This document shows, in pieces, positions 50,216-57,836 of a DNA stretch of 64,000 nt. Location: contig JAKAHR010000014.1 of NCBI GenBank assembly GCA_021825365.1, positions 1 through 64,000 of the forward strand. The letters are read 5' to 3'. The stretch comes from Nitrospirota bacterium (GTDB taxonomy: Bacteria; Nitrospirota; Thermodesulfovibrionia; Thermodesulfovibrionales; UBA6898). The notes beneath the pieces are model-generated. The model searched no databases. It saw nothing but the letters and a program-made list of their open reading frames with translations, and was not told the DNA's origin. Positions within the stretch are counted from its first letter, which is position 1. Every line of letters starts with the position of its first letter. Position numbers and translations under genes: made by a program.

Positions 50216-50244
50216 TTGACAGAAAAGGAATAAAGGTATAATAT
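50216..50244 (+). promoter_or_regulatory. Promoter of the small lipoprotein gene
   Basis: TTGACA (50216-50221) with TAATAT (50239-50244) at a 17-bp spacing; TATAAT at 50237-50242 would give 15 bp. Good ribosome site AAAGGAGG follows at about 50299. Confidence 0.65.
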
Positions 50245-50317
50245 TTCTTCAACTTAAATTGTGCGATTGCGCAGTTGATTTGCTTAATTTTTTCAATGAA
50301 AGGAGGTGTTCGAGACT

Positions 50318-50512
50318 ATGAAGAGAATTCTGGCTATTGTTCTTTCGTTGGTATTTGTTCTTTCAATCGCTCTTACCGTCGGTTGCCAGCAGAAGCCTGC
50401 TGAGGCCCCGAAGCCTGCAGAGGCTCCGAAGCCCACTGAGGCTCCGGCCCCGGCCCCGGCTCCTGAGAAGCCTGCAGAGGCTCCGAAGCCCGCTGAAGCC
50501 CCGAAGAAATAA
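50318..50512 (+). CDS. Small Ala/Pro/Lys-repeat lipoprotein, 64 aa
   Basis: Start ATG 50318, behind AAAGGAGG, is chosen over the GTG at 50306. A signal peptide (MKRILAIVLSLVFVLSIA) ends in the lipobox LTVGC. The mature 40 residues are a repeat of PAEAPKP and TEAPAPAP, an extended Pro-rich chain. It probably spans part of the periplasm from the lipid anchor. It has its own strong promoter and terminator, so it is a single-gene unit likely to be abundant. Confidence 0.75.
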   Translation: MKRILAIVLSLVFVLSIALTVGCQQKPAEAPKPAEAPKPTEAPAPAPAPEKPAEAPKPAEAPKK

Positions 50513-50534
50513 TAAGGCTTCACTGATGTGCAAA

Positions 50535-50567
50535 AGAGAGGACCCTTCCGGGTCCTCTCTTTTTTTG
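50535..50567 (+). terminator. Strong intrinsic terminator
   Basis: AGAGAGGACCC and GGGTCCTCTCT form an 11-bp stem with a TTCC loop, followed by seven T residues. It ends the small lipoprotein transcript. Confidence 0.95.
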
Positions 50568-50603
50568 TTCCAATGAGGTGCATCTTATGCCTTTGCTGTC
50601 CGA

Positions 50604-51131
50604 TCAGTCTCTCCCCTCCCTCGAGCTGCCGCCAGAAATCATGTTCTCAACCCAGGGCGCGAGGCTAACAGTGATGACTACCTTATCGCCTCTCAGTGTA
50701 TACCCCGTAGAGAGAACATCATCGGCTCCGTACACGAAGGTGTAATACAGTGGCCTGACTTCATACCCGAGTATCTCGCCCTGCGGTCCCATGATCTTGT
50801 ACAATTGGACATTCCTGAAGGCTGTGCTGCAACTAACAAACCTTTCTGCCTCTGAAAGGGCATCCGCTGCCCTTACCCCTTTTTTTACCCGATATTTGAA
50901 ATCAGGAGCAAAGGGGTCGAAGATATAGCCATCACCCTCCTTATCAAGGAAGGCGACTGTCTCGAAGTCGTTATTGAAGCCACAGCCAAAGAATATGACG
51001 CTGTAAGTCCCCGCTACCTCTGAGTCCCGCGCTCCCGGCGTATTCAGGCGTACCCCTGACATGCAGGAGGCGGATAGAGACGCTGCCAGCAGGACGGCAG
51101 CCATACACAGAATCTTCAGGTTCTTATTCAT
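50604..51131 (-). CDS. Lipoprotein of unknown function, 175 aa
   Basis: Signal peptide MKNKNLKILCMAAVLLAA-type start with lipobox SASC at about residue 23. The mature part has TYSVIFFGCGFNNDFETVAF, FDPFAPDFKYRVKKG and a C-terminal YGADDVLSTGYTLRGDKVVI. No family is recognised. The strand switches from the preceding Ala/Pro lipoprotein, the two genes converging on the terminator. Likely envelope located. Confidence 0.65.
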   Translation of the reverse strand: MNKNLKILCMAAVLLAASLSASCMSGVRLNTPGARDSEVAGTYSVIFFGCGFNNDFETVAFLDKEGDGYIFDPFAPDFKYRVKKGVRAADALSEAERFVSCSTAFRNVQLYKIMGPQGEILGYEVRPLYYTFVYGADDVLSTGYTLRGDKVVITVSLAPWVENMISGGSSREGRD

Positions 51132-51254
51132 GGCAACCTCCTTTTTCTTAGTCTAGCACCTCCCCGGGATTCTTCAAGAAAGGGGATGTACCCAACGGGA
51201 GGACCAGCCTCCGGCACGGCGCTGAAGGGAGTGGAAGCGTCTGCTGGACGACCC

Positions 51255-54200
51255 TCAGAGGCTGATCTTGAAGAGCTTCTCCTCATCCCCGAAGAGGAAT
51301 CGTTTCCTGAGCACCTTTGCCACAACCTCTTCCCCTCTTTTTTTGTCCAGGAGGATGATCTTCATGTCCTCCACCGATTCGACCGGCGAGCCGTCCAGGA
51401 ACAGGATCAGATCGTCTTCCTTCAGTCCTGCCTTTTCGGCGACGCTGTTGGGAGCAAAGCCTGATATCACCACCTTCTTGTCAATCTCTTTAAGCATGAC
51501 CCCCAGGACAGGGGATTTGTCATAGGGGACGGGCTCGGGGAAAAGGACGAAGTCAGCGATGGAACTTTCCACGTCATCGGTATTGAGAATGAGGGAGTAT
51601 CCTTTTTCATTAAGGCGGTGGGCACGTCTCGGTATGCCGGAGCCGAAGGCGAGGTGACCGACACCTGCGAGAACCACTACCTGGTAATCGGGATGCTCCC
51701 GGACAAAACGGTCGAGGTTGTGTGCCATGGACTCATCCCAGAGGACCTGCGCCTCGTAGAAGAAGTCGAAGTTCCGCTCTCCCTTTTCCTGGTGGCCTTC
51801 GAAGAACTGGCGGAGCCTGTCGCGGTAGACGCTGTCCGTGAGGTCCATGTCAGGAGGGATTTCGGCGAGTTCCTCCTCGGTGAGGGCGTTGAGCCCCTCT
51901 TTCGAGACCTTTGATACGATCTCTTTTCTCATATTAAGGGCGATGACCGGGATCCGGTACTCACGGGCAAAGAGAAGGATCTCGCGGTAGAGTCTGTAAT
52001 CGAACCCCCACCGCTTGAAGTATTCTGATTTCTTCAGGAATTCACGCTCTCCGATCACGCCGTTTATGAAGTCATCGATAGCGCTCTGAAAGGGCCGCTG
52101 GAACATCTCCATGCCGATAGCCACTTTCTTTCCCGCCTTGCGCAGCGCCCTGATCACCTCCAGCTGCACGCGATGGTGGGCGAAGCGGTCATGTACCTCA
52201 CCCACATAGACGATTTCCTTGTCCGCTGCCTCCCGGATCACTTCAGCCAGGTCGACCATACGGGGGATTCTGACTCCCGTAACCTCGGGAGACAGAATCG
52301 TCCTGATGCCTTTCTGGCTCTCGGCGACGGACTTCAGCGTATTCCTCCCCCCTTCAAACGACAGGACACTGTACTTTCCATAGTGGGTGATGCGCTGAAG
52401 AAATGAGGCCAGATTCTCAGGCGAGCGGACGCTGATGAGGGCGACCACGCCTTTACCTCCAAAAGGGTTCTCTCGTATTGAAATTGAGAAATCTCCTGTG
52501 GCCGGACCGGCCTTTGCGAAGAACCTCAGTTGTAATGCCGTCCCTTCGATCATGACGAGAGAGGAATCCCTCATGTCCTCAAAGGTGACATCTTTCTCCT
52601 TCTTCTCCGCATATCCTTCTCCCCGGAGATAGGCGGATATGCCGGCATAGTCGCCTTCCTTCCCTGAAGGGACTACAAAAGTCTTTTTCGGGTCCCCCAG
52701 GAGCCTTGAGACCACCGGGGGAAATTCCTGATTGACCAGCTGTCTGAGCATGTCGTACTGATCGTCGATAATCAGCTCTACCGGCAGGCCTTCCGTCTCG
52801 ATCGACAGGGTTGTCTGCTCCTTTTCTATCTCAAAGGTCTTTCTCACCTCACCGTCTCTGAGTCTCAGGAGGACAGGGACCTGCATCCTGCATTGTTTGT
52901 CTTGCTGAACGATATCAAAGGAGACCGTTGCCTTCGCCCCCCGGTACTGCACCGAAGCGTTTTTCAGTACAATCCCGGGCACCCCCTTTCCTTCGATCCA
53001 CTGCCTGAAGAACCACCCCAGGTCCTTGCCGGTTACCTTGTTGAAGACCGTTCTGATATCATCCCACGATGCCGGCGTGAATCGGTACTGCCCGACAAAG
53101 GTCTTGAGTGATGCATAGAACAGGTCATCACCCACGAGACGCCTGAGCAGGTGAAATACCATTGCAGTCTTGCCGTAGCCGATCGCCTTGGATGCCCAGT
53201 CGGTCCTGCCCGCAAAGGCGGTGAGGGGAAAATCGTTATCAGCCTTCACGTAGCTCTCAAGGGAGATAAGGGCCTGCTTCCGGTAATCCGGGCCCCTGTC
53301 CTTCTCCTCCTCATACCGGTGGTCGGCAAGATACGTGGTGATCCCCTCGGCCCAATTCCCTCCCTGAGAACTTATATAAACAAGATTGCCGAACCACTGG
53401 TGAAGGACCTCGTGACCGAGGGACGTTTCGACGATGAAGGGCAGCCGCACAACCTCCCTCCCCAGGAGGGTGAAGGTGGGCAGTGAATAACCGGTGGGCA
53501 GGATATTCTCCACAACGGAAAATCTCTTGAAGGGGTAGGCGCCGAGAAGGCCTTCATACAGGGAGAGATATCTTTTCGTGTGTTCACGGTACCCCGCGGC
53601 AAGACCCGCGTCCTCGGGGAGAAAGTAGGTGTAGATTTGTATATTGCCGGAGACTTCTTTCTCGACTTTATACGGTGCAGCTACAAGGGTAATGCCACTG
53701 ACAGGATGGGCAAAGGAGAAAGAAAACTCCCTGCCTTCACCCGGGAGGTCCCTTGCAGTTATTTCATCCGCCTCGGAGACAGCCTCAAATCCCGCCGGGA
53801 CGGCTGCGGTAAGCCGGTATCGTGACTGCCCCTGCACCGCGGGGTACCATCCGTCAGAAAGATAGATGCCTTTTTCGCCGACAAGATTACCCTGTACGAC
53901 GCCGGGGTTCTTCTCCCGATCAGCCTCAGGGGTGGAGGTGAAAGCGGCCTCGTATTCGATGCGCAGGATGTCGGCCGCAGCGCCGGTCTGCACGGACAAC
54001 ACTCTCGCGTTCTTATCCGGGGCAAGCGCCATATTGTTAATAGATGCCTTCCGTATGGTCAGCCCTGAAAAGTCTATCGCCCAGGTTCTGCCGGGGGGGA
54101 GCGTGATCTCTGAGACGCCCTTGACAAGGTGGCGGGCTGTGTCGAAGCGAACCTTCAGGGTGTTCGAAGGGATGCCGCTTTGAGGTGCTTCTTTCCCGGC

Positions 54201-54266
54201 CACGGACTCCCCGGCCAGGAGTGACAAAAGGGGGATGACAAAAAGGATGATGAACATGTTCTTCAC
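51255..54266 (-). CDS. M1-type peptidase fused to ChaN-like and PDZ domains
   Basis: Start GTG 54264-54266 has AAGGAG at the right distance; it begins a signal peptide MKNMFIILFVIPLLSLLAG. About 1003 residues. Residues about 30-460 resemble an M1 aminopeptidase: HEVLHQWFGNLVY carries HExxH and NWAEGITTYLADH the third ligand. Residues about 685-880 match ChaN/DUF399: VYVGEVHDRFAHHRVQL and GMEMFQRPFQSAID. The C-terminal 90 residues are a PDZ domain (VISGFAPNSVAEKAGLKEDD). ChaN-type domains bind haem. A periplasmic or outer-membrane peptidase with haem-linked function is possible; the three-domain order is unusual. Confidence 0.85.
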   Translation of the reverse strand: MKNMFIILFVIPLLSLLAGESVAGKEAPQSGIPSNTLKVRFDTARHLVKGVSEITLPPGRTWAIDFSGLTIRKASINNMALAPDKNARVLSVQTGAAADILRIEYEAAFTSTPEADREKNPGVVQGNLVGEKGIYLSDGWYPAVQGQSRYRLTAAVPAGFEAVSEADEITARDLPGEGREFSFSFAHPVSGITLVAAPYKVEKEVSGNIQIYTYFLPEDAGLAAGYREHTKRYLSLYEGLLGAYPFKRFSVVENILPTGYSLPTFTLLGREVVRLPFIVETSLGHEVLHQWFGNLVYISSQGGNWAEGITTYLADHRYEEEKDRGPDYRKQALISLESYVKADNDFPLTAFAGRTDWASKAIGYGKTAMVFHLLRRLVGDDLFYASLKTFVGQYRFTPASWDDIRTVFNKVTGKDLGWFFRQWIEGKGVPGIVLKNASVQYRGAKATVSFDIVQQDKQCRMQVPVLLRLRDGEVRKTFEIEKEQTTLSIETEGLPVELIIDDQYDMLRQLVNQEFPPVVSRLLGDPKKTFVVPSGKEGDYAGISAYLRGEGYAEKKEKDVTFEDMRDSSLVMIEGTALQLRFFAKAGPATGDFSISIRENPFGGKGVVALISVRSPENLASFLQRITHYGKYSVLSFEGGRNTLKSVAESQKGIRTILSPEVTGVRIPRMVDLAEVIREAADKEIVYVGEVHDRFAHHRVQLEVIRALRKAGKKVAIGMEMFQRPFQSAIDDFINGVIGEREFLKKSEYFKRWGFDYRLYREILLFAREYRIPVIALNMRKEIVSKVSKEGLNALTEEELAEIPPDMDLTDSVYRDRLRQFFEGHQEKGERNFDFFYEAQVLWDESMAHNLDRFVREHPDYQVVVLAGVGHLAFGSGIPRRAHRLNEKGYSLILNTDDVESSIADFVLFPEPVPYDKSPVLGVMLKEIDKKVVISGFAPNSVAEKAGLKEDDLILFLDGSPVESVEDMKIILLDKKRGEEVVAKVLRKRFLFGDEEKLFKISL

Positions 54267-54433
54267 GTTATATTCTCCTTGATGGACCACATTGATCGGG
54301 CAGATTCTTTCTCTGTGATCAGTCTATCACAAAAGTCAGGAGAGGTTACCGTGCAGCGCCATGGCGACAGGCTGATGCAGATATTTTTCCGTGTCACATC
54401 CTGCTGTCAAAAAGAACTGTTGTCAAAAAGAAC

Positions 54434-54462
54434 TTGACAACTCCCCGGAAAAGGCGTTTAAT
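54434..54462 (+). promoter_or_regulatory. Sigma-70-like promoter of a candidate small RNA
   Basis: TTGACA (54434-54439), 17-bp spacer, TTTAAT (54457-54462). No convincing coding frame starts downstream; the region instead shows long-range RNA pairing. Confidence 0.7.
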
Positions 54463-54468
54463 GGAGGC

Positions 54469-54625
54469 AAGGAATGAGTCATCGCAAGTGGTGGTCTTGC
54501 TCCTCTTGGCACTGGTTGAAGATTGTGAAGTCCGGGGAAGCGGCAGGACTGAAGAGTCCAGAGGCTGTGAAACCGAAGTGAGCGATTTACCGGGAATCAA
54601 GGGGCAGCAAGCACCACTTTTTTAT
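54469..54625 (+). ncRNA. Candidate structured RNA, rod-shaped, with U-tract end
   Basis: From the start site predicted by the promoter, about 155 nt are bounded by a long helix of about 21 bp: AAGTGGTG (54486-54493) with CACCACTT (54612-54619), CTTGCT with AGCAAG, and CCTCTTG (54502-54508) with CAAGGGG (54598-54604). The 3' arm runs into a T-tract, as in a terminator. Inside, CACTGGTT pairs with AACC-GA-AGTG, and GGACT (54546-54550) can pair with AGTCC on either side (54529 or 54555), two exclusive hairpins. This rod shape with bulges resembles 6S RNA, but the assignment is not certain; a new RNA is possible. Confidence 0.6.
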
Positions 54626-54824
54626 TTCCGTTTCGCACGCCGTAGCCGGACTGAATGGGCCTGTTGTTACCCCTCTTGCCTCCTCTTCCACTGCACGGAT
54701 GGTACCTAATGAAATTATATTGACCATGCAACTCATCCTCGACGAAACGCAGCGGCTGTATGATCCCCCTGGGGCTCTCGATGGTATAATGGGGTGGAGA
54801 AATACTCCGGAGGACCAGTAGACG

Positions 54825-55535
54825 ATGAAAGATGCAGTCGCCTCATCCGCCGCAGCCCGGGCGCTCCGTTCATTTCTTGAAGGTGAACGGGGCAGGACGG
54901 TTTTTCTCGAGCACGAGGCAAAGGGGCTGCTGAGGGATGCGGGCCTGTCCGTACCGCGCGGCATTGTCCTGCTCAGGGATGATGGGCCGGATTCCCTGTT
55001 GTCGAAGACCAGGGATTTGTCATATCCCCTTGTCGCCAAGGTCTCTTCATCCCGGATCGCATCCAAGACCGACGTTTATGGTGTGGTGACCGGCATCCGC
55101 GACATGAAGGAATTGGGGGATGCTGTCGGCCGCCTGGCAGGGATCGATGGGGCGGAAGGGGTCCTTGTGGAGGAGATGGCTCCCCCGGGCATTGAGGTGA
55201 TTGTCGGCGGTATCATTGACCCTCAGTTCGGGCCTGTCGTGATGTTCGGCCTGGGCGGGGTTTTTGTTGAGCTGTTCCGGGACGTGGCCTTTGGCCTCGC
55301 GCCGCTTTCGGGGCAGGATGCCATGGGCCTCATCGAAAGAGTAAGAGGAGCACGGCTCCTGAAGGGATACCGGGGGAAACCGCCTGCAGATCTGTCGTCC
55401 CTCTCTCATGTCATCCAGACGGTTTCCGATTTGATGGCAACAGGACTGCTTCAGGAGATTGATCTTAACCCTGTTGCGCTCTATCAGGACGGAGCGAGCA
55501 TCCTTGATGCGAAGATGAAGGCGCTGGACTCCTGA
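54825..55535 (+). CDS. ATP-grasp acyl-CoA synthetase beta-subunit-like protein
   Basis: 236 residues of the ATP-grasp_5 type found in NDP-forming acetyl-CoA synthetase beta subunits: AKGLLRDAGLSVPRGIVL, SYPLVAKVSSSRIASKTDVY, the motif VIVGGIIDPQFGPVVMFGLG and LLQEIDLNPVALYQDG. In complete enzymes an alpha part with the phospho-histidine and CoA site completes the reaction; no such gene is next to it, so the partner is elsewhere. TATAAT lies at 54785-54790. Links to acyl-CoA energy conservation are inferred. Confidence 0.87.
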   Translation: MKDAVASSAAARALRSFLEGERGRTVFLEHEAKGLLRDAGLSVPRGIVLLRDDGPDSLLSKTRDLSYPLVAKVSSSRIASKTDVYGVVTGIRDMKELGDAVGRLAGIDGAEGVLVEEMAPPGIEVIVGGIIDPQFGPVVMFGLGGVFVELFRDVAFGLAPLSGQDAMGLIERVRGARLLKGYRGKPPADLSSLSHVIQTVSDLMATGLLQEIDLNPVALYQDGASILDAKMKALDS

Positions 55536-55623
55536 CCTGTCTTCGTCATCCGAGGCCGTCTTTCGCCGTGTTTCAGCCGATTCTGTAGTCGGCCTGTTCG
55601 CCGCAGGGGCGCGGCAGCAGGGC

Positions 55624-55950
55624 CTATTTTTCCTCCCACCAGGCAGGAAGGCTTCCGTATGTCTTTAGAACAGTTGACTTGAGATTATCTCTTTCAACGC
55701 GCAACGCCCACTCTTCATCGACCCTCCCCAGGCCCCTCGCATTGCTGATCTTTATGTTGTAGGCGTTCAGCTGTGCCCTGAACCTCAGCTCCTTCGCGAA
55801 CGCATCTTCTGTTTCCGGCTTCTCAGCCGCTTCTTTCACCGTCTCGTTGCTTCCTTCCTGGCTGGCGGGAGCATGCGTATCTGCCGCACGAACCAGGGGA
55901 GCAACTATGAGCAGTACGAGACAAAACACGACAGCAACAATATTTTTCAC
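55624..55950 (-). CDS. Exported hypothetical protein, 108 aa
   Basis: Signal peptide MKNIVAVVFCLVLLIVAPLV ending RAA, then a charged Ser/Glu-rich linker and a helical C-terminal part (ELRFRAQLNAYNIKISNARG, RVERDNLKSTVLKTYG). No family is recognised. It is divergent from the dcw operon and may share its intergenic region, but no regulatory link is seen. Confidence 0.6.
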   Translation of the reverse strand: MKNIVAVVFCLVLLIVAPLVRAADTHAPASQEGSNETVKEAAEKPETEDAFAKELRFRAQLNAYNIKISNARGLGRVDEEWALRVERDNLKSTVLKTYGSLPAWWEEK

Positions 55951-56048
55951 GACATTATTCCTCCTGATAGCATATTTCTATATCTGGTTGTCTTTAATGA
56001 AGCCACACACAATATGTAGTTGTGATCCCTTCCCGTCTCTTTTTCCCC

Positions 56049-56104
56049 TTGACATAATATTTCATCTACTTTATATTGAAGTGGTAAAAAGTGGAATAAA
56101 GTGG
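56049..56104 (+). promoter_or_regulatory. dcw operon promoter and MraZ operator
   Basis: TTGACA (56049-56054), 17-bp spacer, TATATT (56072-56077). Three GTGG repeats follow at 56081, 56091 and 56101, exactly 10 bp apart (AGTGGTAAAA, AGTGGAATAA, AGTGGAGGTA). Tandem TGGG/GTGG boxes one helical turn apart are the known MraZ-binding arrangement, so MraZ likely represses its own operon here. The last box overlaps the ribosome site. Confidence 0.85.
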
Positions 56105-56114
56105 AGGTAAAGCA

Positions 56115-56567
56115 GTGCCAGCTTTCTCCGGAAAATATTATTACACCCTGGACCCAAAGGGCAGAATCATCATACCGGCTCCTTTCAGGGAAATCATTTC
56201 ATCAAATTACAACGCCAAGCTCTTCATTGTCAATGCGTTATTTGATAAATGCCTTCACATCTTTCCCCAGGAAGAATGGAACCGGTTCGAAGAAAAGGTG
56301 CGGCAGCTGCCGGGCATGCTGGAGGAGGTGCGATTCCTGAAGAGGAGAGTGATCGCCTCGGCCCAGGAGGTTGAACTGGACAAGCAGGGCAGAATACTCA
56401 TCCCGGCGACTCACCGCGAGGATGCAGGGCTCGACTCAGACATCGTGATCGTGGGGCAGATTGACAAGATCGAGCTTTGGGACCGGAAGGAATGGGACAG
56501 CGTCGTCGACCCGGCACGTGTCGACCGGAAGGCTGTTGAAGAGAAGCTCGCAGCATACGGGCTCTGA
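56115..56567 (+). CDS. mraZ: Transcriptional regulator MraZ
   Basis: 150 residues starting at GTG 56115 behind GGAGGT. Two MraZ/AbrB-like repeats are visible, each with the DxxGR signature: LDPKGRIIIPAPFRE and LDKQGRILIPATHRE. It forms a ring-shaped DNA-binding oligomer that controls the division and cell-wall cluster through the boxes at 56081-56104. It is the first gene of the operon; rsmH follows with 3 bp between. Confidence 0.96.
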   Translation: MPAFSGKYYYTLDPKGRIIIPAPFREIISSNYNAKLFIVNALFDKCLHIFPQEEWNRFEEKVRQLPGMLEEVRFLKRRVIASAQEVELDKQGRILIPATHREDAGLDSDIVIVGQIDKIELWDRKEWDSVVDPARVDRKAVEEKLAAYGL

Positions 56568-56570
56568 CCC

Positions 56571-57443
56571 GTGATACAGCATCTCCCGGTACTCGTCAGG
56601 GAGGTGATTGAGCTGCTCTCGCCAAAAGAGGGCGGCATATATATAGACGCAACCGTAGGACTTGGGGGACATTCTGAGGAGATATTGAAGGTGATCGGCC
56701 AGGATGGAAAAGTCATCGGCATCGACAGGGACCGCGAGGCTCTCCGCAGGACAGCAGAAAGGCTGCAAGACAGCAGGCTTATTCTGAAGCAGGCGAAGTT
56801 TTCCGGCCTGGAGACCTTGCTCGACTCCCTCGGGGTCGCCTCCGCAGACGGCATCCTCTTTGACCTCGGCGTATCCATGATGCAGTTGAAGGACACGGCC
56901 CGCGGCTTCAGTTTTCTGTCAACGGAGCGGCTGGACATGCGTATGGACGGCACGGACCCCTGCTCCGCGTGGGATGTCGTCAACGGCTACAGCGAGCAGG
57001 AGCTTATCAGGGTGCTCAGGGAATACGGCGAGGAGTACCGGGCGCCCCGGATAGCGCGGGCGATCGCATGGGCGCGCGAGAAGAAGACGATAGACACGGG
57101 TGCGGAGCTCGCCGAAATCATCATGCGGTCCGTGGGAAGGTCCGGCAGGACGCATCCGGCGACGAGGACATTCCAGGCGATACGGATCGAGGTGAACAGG
57201 GAGATGCAGGAACTGGAGGCGGGACTGCACAGTTCTCTGAAGGTCCTCAGGCCCGGGGGGAGACTCTGTGTCATCGCGTACCATTCCCTCGAGGACAGGC
57301 TGGTGAAGAACTTCATTCGGGACAATGCACGGAACGGACTGCTGAGGCCGCTGGTGAAAAAGCCGGTGGTCCCGGGCACGGGCGAGACGAGGGAGAACCC
57401 TTCTTCGCGGAGCGCCAAACTGAGAGGAGCGGAGAGACTATGA
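56571..57443 (+). CDS. rsmH: 16S rRNA N4-methyltransferase RsmH
   Basis: 290 residues from GTG 56571. The family start HLPVLVREVIELLSPKEGGI and the SAM site DATVGLGGHSEEIL are clear, with FDLGVSMMQLKD and the C-terminal RPGGRLCVIAYHSLEDR. It methylates N4 of C1402 in 16S rRNA. The stop overlaps the ftsL start (ATGA). Confidence 0.96.
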   Translation: MIQHLPVLVREVIELLSPKEGGIYIDATVGLGGHSEEILKVIGQDGKVIGIDRDREALRRTAERLQDSRLILKQAKFSGLETLLDSLGVASADGILFDLGVSMMQLKDTARGFSFLSTERLDMRMDGTDPCSAWDVVNGYSEQELIRVLREYGEEYRAPRIARAIAWAREKKTIDTGAELAEIIMRSVGRSGRTHPATRTFQAIRIEVNREMQELEAGLHSSLKVLRPGGRLCVIAYHSLEDRLVKNFIRDNARNGLLRPLVKKPVVPGTGETRENPSSRSAKLRGAERL

Positions 57444-57817
57444 TGCATCCCAAAAGTGGCGGCAATATGTTATCATTAATGGGAAAACCGCTGTGTGTCG
57501 TACTTCTGCTTACCGGATTGTTCGGACTTATCTGGCTCAGGTCCAGCATCATCGCCGCTGCATACGACCTCAGGACCCTCGAAGAACAGAGGATGGATGC
57601 CCTCAAGGAGACGAAGCTCCTTCTGGCCGAGCGTGCAAAGCTCACGTCCATCGAGAAGATCAACGCCTCGTTTCGCGGCCCCGGACAGGGCGAGGCGCGG
57701 ACCGTTGCCGGCGAGAACATCTTCTCCAACAGGGTGAGGGTGATACACGTCAAGCGGGGCAAAGGGCAGGAGCCGTACAAGGCATCATATACGGGTGCGG
57801 CGACGTCGGGGCCGTGA
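57440..57817 (+). CDS. ftsL: FtsL-like division protein, 125 aa
   Basis: Identified by position and form: ATG overlaps the rsmH stop, and the protein is short with one N-terminal membrane helix (CVVLLLTGLFGLIWL) followed by a coiled coil (LRTLEEQRMDALKETKLLLA). FtsL proteins are poorly conserved but always lie between rsmH and ftsI. It should form the FtsBLQ complex that activates septal wall synthesis. The tail after residue 90 is basic and longer than usual. Confidence 0.8.
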   Translation: MMHPKSGGNMLSLMGKPLCVVLLLTGLFGLIWLRSSIIAAAYDLRTLEEQRMDALKETKLLLAERAKLTSIEKINASFRGPGQGEARTVAGENIFSNRVRVIHVKRGKGQEPYKASYTGAATSGP

Positions 57818-57836
57818 TCATGGAAAGTGAGGTCAG

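Larger units (their letters stand above)
50018..50317. other. Intergenic region between thiD and a small lipoprotein gene
   Basis: About 300 bases with no gene. It holds a hairpin at 50188-50213 (arms AGAAAGT and ACTTTCT around GGG/CCC) immediately followed by a promoter at 50216-50244. Confidence 0.6.
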
